Assembly (NCBI GenBank): GCA_023391335.1
Contig: JAEWBG010000026.1
Location: forward strand, 1-9,500
Direction: 5' to 3'
Source: Pseudomonadota bacterium
GTDB taxonomy: Bacteria; Pseudomonadota; Gammaproteobacteria; Steroidobacterales; Steroidobacteraceae
Length of the DNA stretch: 9,500 nucleotides
Shown: positions 1-4,690 of the stretch, piece after piece
Layout: each line of letters starts with the position of its first letter
Numbering within the stretch: position 1 is the stretch's first letter
Translations under genes and position numbers: made by a program
Notes under the pieces: generated by a model
Told to the model about the DNA's origin: nothing
The model's database searches: none
Seen by the model: only the letters and a program-made list of their open reading frames with translations

Positions 1-8
1 CGAGCCGG

Positions 9-39
9 GTCCTCTTTTTGTGTGGTAACTAAAAAGGAC
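9..39. repeat. Imperfect T/A-rich inverted repeat at the left edge
   Basis: GTCC plus TTTTT (9-12 and 15-19, with a two-base TC bulge) pairs with AAAAAGGAC at 31-39, leaving an 11-nt loop. It could be the end of an insertion element or a factor-independent terminator for a gene lying outside the window. The window cuts off the left context, so neither can be decided. No transposase fragment is visible beside it. Confidence 0.3.
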
Positions 40-191
40 ACCAGTTCTTCTCATGTACGCAGCGTTTTTCCCCAGACTAGCTCGATAACATCCTGATTGC
101 ACACGCAACTTCGTGGGGAAACCTCAGCCCGCAAAGGGGGAGGTGATGACTCCGTCTCCCGTCGTTGGCACCGGGAGAGGTGTTCTCCTCT

Positions 192-205
192 CCGTTTCCC
201 GTTTC
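192..205. repeat. Heptanucleotide repeat, CCGTTTC x2
   Basis: There are two exact copies of CCGTTTC. The unit is a rotation of the TTTCCCG heptamer that forms a four-copy array at 4660-4687, so the two distant loci share a repeat family. Confidence 0.6.
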
Positions 206-255
206 CTGCCGCACATGGATGTGCCAATGCCGCGAAGGCACGACGCCGAGAGCGG

Positions 256-367
256 CCCGTTCCCCGTTTCCCGGTTGTCCGTTGACGGTTGACGGTTGGC
301 AGACAGCACGCTTCCCTGTTCCGCTCCGACGATCCCCGAACCCCGACCCACGAACCACGAACCACGA
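256..367. repeat. Composite heptanucleotide tandem array
   Basis: The sequence can be cut into sixteen consecutive 7-nt units without losing phase. Units at 256-276 are CCCGTTC/CCCGTTT-like. Those at 277-297 move through GTCCGTT to two exact GACGGTT. Five units at 298-332 are degenerate. Five units at 333-367 are of the type TCCCCGA to ACCACGA, the last two identical. Gradual change from one heptamer to the next suggests amplification and divergence at a period of seven. The phase across the degenerate middle could be chance; the two ends are clear. Confidence 0.75.
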
Positions 368-425
368 TCCTAGTTGCCGCATCGACGGGTTGGCGAGAGC
401 AAAGCTTCGCGTCCCCTTCCGTCCT

Positions 426-453
426 AATCACCAGTCACAAGTCACGAGTCACT
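426..453. repeat. Heptanucleotide array AGTCACN x4, overlapping the lipase stop codon
   Basis: Units are AATCACC (426-432, degenerate), AGTCACA (433-439), AGTCACG (440-446) and AGTCACT (447-453). The lipase stop codon TGA (plus-strand TCA at 449-451) falls inside the last unit, so the end of the coding sequence is made of repeat DNA. Confidence 0.8.
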
Positions 454-2053
454 TGTTTTCATTCCACGCCGACGCCACAAACCGCAACTGGCCCGTGATT
501 CCAGGAGAACGCGGTGGCGATTGATCTGCAGTAGCAAACGGAATCGCAATTTCCACCTTGCCGTTGCGCAACTCCTTCGGGTTGATGAGCTTTTCCGCCT
601 GCCCCGGATCCTTGCTCTGCCAGTTGTATTTGACTTGCCAATCGCCGCCTTCTTCCGCCGGCGGCAGCAGTTCGACGATCACAGAGTCGCGATACAAGTA
701 GTCGCCTTCGTAGTGACGATCCGGCCAGAACTTCTTATTCACCTCATAGTCCGGCACCTTCACGCCGATGGTGAGGCTGTACGCCAACGTCCCGGGCGTG
801 CTCGTCACTTTGTAACGCGCAGCCAGGAAGATCGTTGAAAGGTAGATCTGTTCCGGCTTCTTCGCCGTCGCCTGTCTCAGCACCGAATGATCTCGGCATG
901 CGACCGAATCCTCTTCTGCGATTCGTCGCGTCAGAAACCATCGCTTGCCCCGAGGCGATGCCATCACTTCGAATTGGTACAGCGCCTCGACGTCGCCCTT
1001 TTCGTCCGCCTTCTCCAGCTCTTGAGCTACTCGCACTTCGAATACATCCAACCACACATCCACGCGCACATCGCCAAACAGAAAGCGCACGAGGTTTTGA
1101 TAAGACTCCTCACTATTGACGATGCCGAAGTGCCCAGAATGCGATCGATATGTGTACGCGGTTGCAGATGGCGCGGAGAACTTGTTCTGTTTGTTGACGC
1201 CCCACACCGAAGCGTTCGCGACACGAACTAAGCCATCGCTGCCATTACCGGCGAAAGTTCGCGACACGCCTGCGGCTACGTCGTAGTCGCTGCGATTCGT
1301 TCCCACCATGCAGAAGATCTTCTCGGACGGAAACGACTCTTCCGGTATCCAATCGACGCGCTTGGTCCGCTTGTACAGTGCCGGATCGATTGCCAAGTAG
1401 TCCGCCATGTAATCGCGGTTGAAGTTGTTGATGTCGTTCGCGCCGAGCCATTCCGGCACGTTGATCCCCGCCATTTCGATGCCGTTGTGCGGTGTGGCGT
1501 AGGTGAAGAACTTGTCGACGCAATTTCGAGCCTGGTCTGATCCATTGGCAGGGTTCTGCAAGAACGCGCGGCAAACCAGCCCACCCATGGAGTGCGCGAC
1601 GAGGTGACAACGAAATTCCTGGCGCTTCACTTGATTCTTCGGATCGCCGCACACGAGATCCCGTACTCGCAGGATGAGGTCGCTCAATCCTTTCGCGAAA
1701 TCTTTGATAGCCGGTGTCTTTCCCGCCCCCAAGAGCGTCGAAGCCGGATCGTAGTAGCGATAGATGACGATCGATCGCAGTGGAATGAATCCGGTCCAAT
1801 CCGGGTCATTGATATCGAGACCGCCCTCGTACACGTCTTTGTATTCGAAATCAGACTGCAAGCGCACCAAGGGCGACTCGAAGATGAACTTCCGCGGCGG
1901 CGTCTTCGCATCCGGCGTTGCGCGATACACGGTCGAGCCGATGTTGAATCCGCAAAATGGGTCGGCGGTGGTCTCGTTGATTTCCGAGCGCGTCATTGCA
2001 TAGCCGCGCACATAGATGATTGGCCACGCCGAGTTGCACTGAATCGAATACAT
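449..2053 (-). CDS. Alpha/beta-hydrolase lipase/esterase with C-terminal beta-rich region
   Basis: A predicted serine hydrolase of 534 residues, probably acting on lipid or other carboxyl esters. The nucleophile elbow AHSMGG gives Ser155. Asp273 (GSDGLVRV) and His308 (SHSGHFG) are the likely acid and base, and PIIYVRGYA near residues 11-19 fits the first strand and oxyanion loop. ATPHNG at 186-191 matches the conserved PH-G motif of lipase and PGAP1-like folds. The roughly 200 residues after 331 look beta-rich and are unassigned. There is no signal peptide or membrane segment. I start at the ATG at 2053 because AAGAGGAAG (2058-2066) sits at the right distance; a longer frame from 2137 would overlap the peptidase gene and lacks a better site. 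The start lies one base after the M15 peptidase stop, so the two are probably translationally coupled. Substrate is unknown; a membrane-targeting toxin or effector is possible but unproven. Confidence 0.85.
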   Translation of the reverse strand: MYSIQCNSAWPIIYVRGYAMTRSEINETTADPFCGFNIGSTVYRATPDAKTPPRKFIFESPLVRLQSDFEYKDVYEGGLDINDPDWTGFIPLRSIVIYRYYDPASTLLGAGKTPAIKDFAKGLSDLILRVRDLVCGDPKNQVKRQEFRCHLVAHSMGGLVCRAFLQNPANGSDQARNCVDKFFTYATPHNGIEMAGINVPEWLGANDINNFNRDYMADYLAIDPALYKRTKRVDWIPEESFPSEKIFCMVGTNRSDYDVAAGVSRTFAGNGSDGLVRVANASVWGVNKQNKFSAPSATAYTYRSHSGHFGIVNSEESYQNLVRFLFGDVRVDVWLDVFEVRVAQELEKADEKGDVEALYQFEVMASPRGKRWFLTRRIAEEDSVACRDHSVLRQATAKKPEQIYLSTIFLAARYKVTSTPGTLAYSLTIGVKVPDYEVNKKFWPDRHYEGDYLYRDSVIVELLPPAEEGGDWQVKYNWQSKDPGQAEKLINPKELRNGKVEIAIPFATADQSPPRSPGITGQLRFVASAWNENK

Positions 2054-2054
2054 T

Positions 2055-2615
2055 TCACTTCCTCTTGGTTCGCGTTGCGCGCTTGCGTCTTCTTCGGATC
2101 GGTCTCTTACGTGACGACAAATCCGGCGGCCGGACACCTAACGCAGCTTCTTGCACGGTGACATCCGCCGGCTCGACATGAGTTGGATCCCAACCGACTT
2201 TGACTTGTGCGGTCCAATGCCGCGTCTCGACCGCCGTCAGCACTGCGCTCTGCAAAGCAATCGGCAAACCCCACGCAATACCCGTGATGCATTTGACCTT
2301 CGCCGCCGCGGCGGCAAGGCGCAACAAATATTCCTTGCGCGGGTTCAAAGGAAAATCGTCATCCAACAGGTCGACCGCGAGCGCTTCGGGCTTGCCGCCG
2401 GCTCCAGTCACATTGTGAAAACCGAAACGTAGTTTGCTATTGCCCTTTCGATACGCTTCGAGCTGTTGCTCTGGAGAGCGCCACGCATCTTGAATTCTCG
2501 GCCGAAAGCCCGCCGCTTCGAGCTGCGAAATAATGGATGCGATACGTGCCGCGAACGAAGGATAGAGTTCAGTCAGACGTTGTACGTTGCGTGCTTGGCG
2601 TGCTGTTTCGTCCAT
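2055..2615 (-). CDS. M15-family (D-Ala-D-Ala carboxypeptidase / endolysin-like) zinc peptidase
   Basis: This 186-residue protein has the metal site of the M15 peptidase family, which cuts peptidoglycan stem peptides. The ligands read as His67 (FGFH), Asp82 (ALAVDL) and His146 (GWDPTHVE), with W44-R45-S46-P-E-Q-Q matching the substrate-side R-S-x-x-x-Q motif. The segment between His67 and Asp82 is longer than the usual HxxGxAxD spacing. There is no signal peptide, so export would need lysis, a holin or a dedicated secretion machine. Residues 169-186 are a strongly basic tail with 13 Arg/Lys out of 18. The ATG at 2615 has only a weak ribosome site. The gene heads a tight pair with the lipase gene. 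It could be a prophage-type endolysin, an interbacterial effector or a housekeeping carboxypeptidase; the lack of a signal peptide argues against the last. Confidence 0.82.
   Translation of the reverse strand: MDETARQARNVQRLTELYPSFAARIASIISQLEAAGFRPRIQDAWRSPEQQLEAYRKGNSKLRFGFHNVTGAGGKPEALAVDLLDDDFPLNPRKEYLLRLAAAAAKVKCITGIAWGLPIALQSAVLTAVETRHWTAQVKVGWDPTHVEPADVTVQEAALGVRPPDLSSRKRPIRRRRKRATRTKRK
2058..2066 (-). promoter_or_regulatory. Ribosome binding site deciding the lipase start
   Basis: AAGAGGAAG on the minus strand lies just upstream of the ATG at 2053 and is itself the K-R-K end of the peptidase reading frame. It is followed by TGA, one A, then ATG. This arrangement favours re-initiation by the same ribosomes. 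Confidence 0.7.
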
Positions 2616-2692
2616 GACCGCTGATTCGCTTGTTGTCGAGGCGATTTTGTTCGCGCATTTCTACGCCGAACGACGTCGACAGACAAGGACGG

Positions 2693-2706
2693 TGGCGAGC
2701 TCGCCA
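2693..2706. promoter_or_regulatory. Perfect 14-bp palindrome upstream of the peptidase-lipase unit
   Basis: TGGCGAGCTCGCCA is its own reverse complement and lies about 80 bp upstream of the peptidase ATG at 2615. It is a candidate operator for a dimeric repressor. It is also followed on the plus strand by GTTTTT, so a 5-bp-stem terminator for plus-strand transcription is an alternative, although no plus-strand gene lies upstream. Confidence 0.35.
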
Positions 2707-2796
2707 GTTTTTGAACTCGCAGCAACACTCGATCCGCCTCACGAATGCCGACCCACCGCTGACCTCGGTGCTACCACCAAGCAGAAGCAATGAGTT

Positions 2797-2885
2797 TGAC
2801 AGGATGAACGGGATCGACGGGATGGTCAGACCTAAGATGCATGTTCTTGCTCTCAAACATCCTGTTCATACTGTTAATCCTGTCT
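2797..2885. repeat. Inverted repeat built from 9-nt units (NNACRGGAT x3 each arm)
   Basis: The left arm is three 9-mers at 2797-2823 (TGACAGGAT, GAACGGGAT, CGACGGGAT). The right arm at 2859-2885 is three such units in reverse orientation. By my count 20 of 27 positions pair. The spacer 2824-2858 begins with a GGTCAGACC inverted repeat. From general knowledge, GACAGGAT/AACAGGAT strings recur in many bacterial genomes as dispersed intergenic repeats. The element lies just 3' of the truncated-looking gene at 2947-3501. Confidence 0.75.
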
Positions 2886-2946
2886 AGAAATTCTTATCTC
2901 TGCATCCCGGAACCTCAGTGACTTTATGCTTCTCCATGCGTTGAAG

Positions 2947-3501
2947 TCATTTACTCATGCCGGCATCCGGACCTACGTACACCAATATTCCGTCCCCTGA
3001 ATCGCTCCATTGCACGTAGTACGACTCTCGCTTGCCGTTGAGCACGATGAAGTCTTTCGGGTCTGCCCACAAGCTCATCGACCAAGTAGCGGCTTTGGAA
3101 CATGCATCTGCACATGCGAAGAACCGGCTCGTGTGAAACAGTAAGCCACCTTTTTCATGCGTGAACGGGGGAGGCTCGTGCGACAGTGCGCCATATTCCG
3201 GACTCATACGAATACGCAACGTCGTGAACTCGCGTCCGTCCTTGCGATGCACCGCTTCGCCGTGGTCGGTTTCGACGATTTCAAAAAGCTCATCGGGCAG
3301 CCACGTTTGTTTGCGGGAATCATCCGGCGACCGCGCGAAAACCATCTCTTTCGTTGGATGCGGCAAGTCGTATCGCACTTGCCATTGCTTGTCGTGGAAT
3401 GCGGTGATGAGGATCTCGGCGGCCGGCGGTGCGCCCGCGTTCGAGTTGTTAGCCAGAAGCGTGAGCGCGGCGACCGCAACGAACGGTTTGGTCGATGACA
3501 T
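2947..3501 (-). CDS. Secreted protein of unknown function, probably truncated at the C-terminus
   Basis: A 184-residue protein with an N-terminal signal peptide: charged start, hydrophobic run FVAVAALTLLA, likely cleavage after SNA or AGA around residues 21-24. The mature part has W-Q-V-R-Y, V-F-A-R-S-P-D-D and W-S-D-S-G-D-G motifs and two Cys in FACADAC that could form a disulfide in the periplasm. From memory, sequences with the VFARSPDDSR and LFHTxRFFAC motifs occur as the amino-terminal part of uncharacterised exported proteins of more than 400 residues with a peptidase-like C-terminal half. If so, this copy ends early, at TAA 2947-2949, and lacks that half. It could instead be a naturally short family member. 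No clear ribosome site precedes the ATG at 3501. No partner gene is adjacent. Confidence 0.7.
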   Translation of the reverse strand: MSSTKPFVAVAALTLLANNSNAGAPPAAEILITAFHDKQWQVRYDLPHPTKEMVFARSPDDSRKQTWLPDELFEIVETDHGEAVHRKDGREFTTLRIRMSPEYGALSHEPPPFTHEKGGLLFHTSRFFACADACSKAATWSMSLWADPKDFIVLNGKRESYYVQWSDSGDGILVYVGPDAGMSK

Positions 3502-3541
3502 GGAGGGTCTTGCGTTTGGAATCAGCCCCCATCCTAACCGT

Positions 3542-3560
3542 CCCCCGTTGGGAACGGGGG
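3542..3560. repeat. REP-like hairpin CCCCCGTT-GGG-AACGGGGG
   Basis: A perfect 8-bp stem with a GGG loop, flanked by CCCATCCTAACC on the left and AAGGGATC on the right. This pattern of C-rich stem and AAGGG flank is familiar from dispersed proteobacterial intergenic repeats. It could also stop transcription arriving from either side, but there is no U-tract. Confidence 0.7.
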
Positions 3561-3593
3561 AAGGGATCAGAAGAGAGAGCCTGAATCAGATGG

Positions 3594-3613
3594 GTCCCCG
3601 CCTGCGCGAGGAC
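3594..3613. repeat. REP-like hairpin GTCCCCGC-N4-GCGAGGAC
   Basis: The stem pairs 7 of 8 positions around a CTGC loop, and the core resembles the very common GTCCCCGC...GCGGGGAC intergenic repeat of proteobacteria. The single mismatch (A at 3609) suggests a decayed copy. Confidence 0.65.
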
Positions 3614-3727
3614 GACAAGAGAAAACGAGCAGCTGCTTCCGATTCGTTCGTACCTATCGAAGCACGCGCTCAAGTACCAAACTCAGAATCCGTTGGGCAG
3701 CGACGGTGGCCCAAGTTGTCCGGAGCA

Positions 3728-3748
3728 GCCCTTCGATGAACTCAGGGC
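3728..3748. repeat. REP-like element GCCCT-N11-AGGGC
   Basis: A 5-bp stem around TCGATGAACTC. Read on the minus strand it is the familiar CCTGAG...TCGAAGGG type of dispersed repeat seen in many alpha- and gammaproteobacteria. It is the third distinct REP family within about 200 bases. Confidence 0.65.
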
Positions 3749-3818
3749 GAACGGAATAGAGCAGACTGTGGCACTAGAAAATGATTCGGTCACTCTGGGT
3801 TTTCGCGCAGCGCTCGAC

Positions 3819-3994
3819 GTTATCCGCGTCTGACCTGACGACCGTCCCACCTGATTGCGCAGCAATTCTTCCTGACGTTAGTCCTTCCTGACCCGCAGCG
3901 TCCGTCGTTATCCGCTTCTGACCTGACGACCGTCCCACCTGATTGCACAGCAATCCTTCCTGACGTTAGTCCTTCCTGACGCGCAGCGTCCGCC
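3819..3994. repeat. 88-bp tandem direct repeat, two copies
   Basis: Copy 1 is 3819-3906 and copy 2 is 3907-3994, directly adjacent, differing at 5 of 88 positions by my comparison. A third, partial copy of the right end (GCGCAGCG and a few following bases, 3805-3818) lies to the left. Each copy contains a small hairpin ATTGC-NNN-GCAAT (3854-3866 and 3942-3954). The stem is identical in both copies and a difference falls in the loop (GCA versus ACA). TCCTGAC or CTGACC strings recur four times per unit. The array ends 8 bases from the stop codon of the zinc-ribbon gene. Confidence 0.9.
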
Positions 3995-4002
3995 GTCTTG
4001 AT

Positions 4003-4281
4003 CTAACCACTCACCTGCCGCGCCCCATCGCAATTCAACATCGAACACGCCCAGAACTCATCGTTCTCGCTGCGCTGTCCGGCAGCATGAATCATCCTGG
4101 CGCCGCATTTGGGACACGCCGGGGCTTGTATCTCATCAGGAATATCGCCGCGACGCATCGACGTCACGTCGTTGGAATCGGAGCGCAACGCGCGCAGGAT
4201 CACTTCATCGGATCTGCGACGGCCCGCGACCGAAGAACGAATCGCGCTGGCCAACTTCGTCAACACCTTTGAATGAGTCAT
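4003..4281 (-). CDS. Small zinc-ribbon protein (topoisomerase-type Cys4 finger)
   Basis: A 92-residue soluble protein with four cysteines spaced CPKC (Cys56, Cys59) and C-x4-C (Cys79, Cys84). FWACS..NC resembles the FWGCSNYPxC half of the C-terminal zinc fingers of type IA topoisomerases. It probably binds one zinc ion and may contact nucleic acid. The first 50 residues are basic and rich in Arg/Ser, with no known domain. The start at 4281 is well supported by AAGGAGGGC at 4284-4292. The gene stands alone between two repeat-filled regions. It could be an independent small regulator or a detached topoisomerase finger; nothing in the sequence decides this. Confidence 0.75.
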   Translation of the reverse strand: MTHSKVLTKLASAIRSSVAGRRRSDEVILRALRSDSNDVTSMRRGDIPDEIQAPACPKCGARMIHAAGQRSENDEFWACSMLNCDGARQVSG

Positions 4282-4283
4282 TT

Positions 4284-4292
4284 GCCCTCCTT
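4284..4292 (-). promoter_or_regulatory. Strong ribosome binding site of the zinc-ribbon gene
   Basis: AAGGAGGGC on the minus strand, a few bases before the ATG at 4281, is the best Shine-Dalgarno match in the window. It argues that this short frame is really translated. Confidence 0.75.
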
Positions 4293-4392
4293 CGCCACTC
4301 GAGTGCGTGCTGCGGGAGAGACTGTGCCTGCCGAACTATCGTCGAGGCAAGAGAAAGATGGCCGCAGGGATTATGAAAAGTGCAGTCCCGAA

Positions 4393-4413
4393 CGAGTGTC
4401 GAGTGTGGAGTGT
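4393..4413. repeat. Heptanucleotide array (C/G)GAGTGT x3
   Basis: CGAGTGT at 4393-4399 and 4400-4406 and GGAGTGT at 4407-4413 are three adjacent units, two identical. Confidence 0.75.
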
Positions 4414-4600
4414 CGCGCGTAAGACGCGTACGCGGCTGTGGGGTGACCCATTGCCGTTGAGAGCTGTCCGTTGGCAGTCGCAGCAGCAATACGTTCTGGC
4501 CTGCTGACGAATGTCAGCTCGCCTGCCGCGCTCTTTTCTTCTCCGCGCGGCTACCTTGCCGAAGGCTTGCCTGCGCGCGAGCGCTCGCCTCTGCTTCGCG

Positions 4601-4628
4601 GTTGTCACTTGTGAGTTGAGAGTTGACG
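4601..4628. repeat. Heptanucleotide array (G/C)TTGNNN x4
   Basis: Units GTTGTCA, CTTGTGA, GTTGAGA and GTTGACG follow one another without gaps. The last unit, GTTGACG, is also the core of the array at 284-297 (as rotated GACGGTT), linking the two loci. Confidence 0.65.
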
Positions 4629-4659
4629 GTCAGAACGCCGCGCCGTCGACGGTTCCCCG

Positions 4660-4687
4660 TTTCCCGTTTCCCGTTTCCCGTTTCCCG
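4660..4687. repeat. Heptanucleotide array TTTCCCG x4
   Basis: Four exact copies of TTTCCCG, preceded by a degenerate unit TTCCCCG at 4653-4659. The array ends three bases from the stop codon of the diguanylate cyclase (TGA, plus-strand TCA at 4691-4693). In the transcript it would give a GGGAAAC-repeat at the very start of the 3' region. Confidence 0.9.
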
Positions 4688-4690
4688 TCC

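Larger units (their letters stand above)
1..448. other. Gene-free stretch of repeats downstream of the lipase gene
   Basis: I see no convincing gene here. The reading frames that exist overlap one another on both strands, run through tandem repeats and resemble no protein family. Apart from the heptanucleotide arrays listed separately, it contains several short hairpins. An imperfect stem pairs ACCTC 121-125 with GAGGT 140-144 and has an inner CCC/GGG. A perfect 7-bp stem pairs GGAGAGG 174-180 with CCTCTCC 187-193. The 14-bp palindrome GCACATGGATGTGC lies at 211-224. These look like REP-type intergenic repeats. None is followed by a convincing U-tract in the lipase direction, so I do not call a terminator. 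Positions 368-425 appear to be unique sequence. Confidence 0.6.
2616..2946. other. Intergenic region with palindromes and a repeat element
   Basis: No credible gene lies here. It holds the region upstream of the peptidase-lipase unit (2616-2790), with the 14-bp palindrome at 2693-2706 and a small inverted repeat CACCG/CGGTG (2754-2758 with 2766-2770). It also holds the 9-nt-unit inverted repeat at 2797-2885. On the minus strand a 17-codon frame begins at an ATG after the 2947 stop and ends at TAG inside the repeat; it is too short and featureless to call. Confidence 0.6.
3502..4002. other. Repeat-rich intergenic region between the secreted protein and the zinc-ribbon gene
   Basis: No gene is supported in these 501 bases. 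They contain, in order, three different REP-like hairpins (3542-3560, 3594-3613, 3728-3748) and the 88-bp tandem duplication (3819-3994). The plus-strand reading frame that enters this region from 3161 is antisense to the secreted-protein gene and runs through the hairpins, so it is not a gene. Confidence 0.65.
4293..4690. other. Gene-free region between diguanylate cyclase and zinc-ribbon genes
   Basis: No gene is supported. The region holds three heptanucleotide arrays (4393-4413, 4601-4628, 4660-4687). It also has a degenerate stretch at 4453-4480 with two CCGTT-type units 14 nt apart, and a small CGCGT-AAG-ACGCG hairpin at 4416-4428. A promoter for the zinc-ribbon gene should lie here, but I see no convincing -35/-10 pair. 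Confidence 0.6.

Noticed and set aside
1..50. Insertion-sequence terminal repeat
   Set aside because: The inverted repeat is suggestive but there is no transposase fragment, target duplication or second end in the window, so I keep it only as an unexplained hairpin.
51..431. Overlapping frames on both strands in the left intergenic region
   Set aside because: They run through 7-nt repeats and have no family resemblance; several frames are open at once because the DNA is GC-rich and repetitive.
2054..2137. Upstream start for the lipase gene, adding 28 residues
   Set aside because: It would overlap the peptidase gene by more than 80 bases, adds a charged low-complexity stretch and ignores the good ribosome site before 2053.
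1592..2161. 189-codon plus-strand frame opposite the lipase
   Set aside because: It is antisense to the catalytic core of the lipase and resembles nothing.
2708..2712. Factor-independent terminator formed by the palindrome at 2693-2706 plus TTTTT
   Set aside because: The stem is only 5 bp with a 4-nt loop and no plus-strand gene precedes it, so I list the palindrome as a possible operator instead.
3161..3739. 192-codon plus-strand frame across the secreted-protein gene and REP hairpins
   Set aside because: It is antisense to a gene with a clear signal peptide and continues through dispersed hairpin repeats.
3819..3994. CRISPR array
   Set aside because: Only two 88-bp units are directly joined with no spacers, and no cas gene is present.
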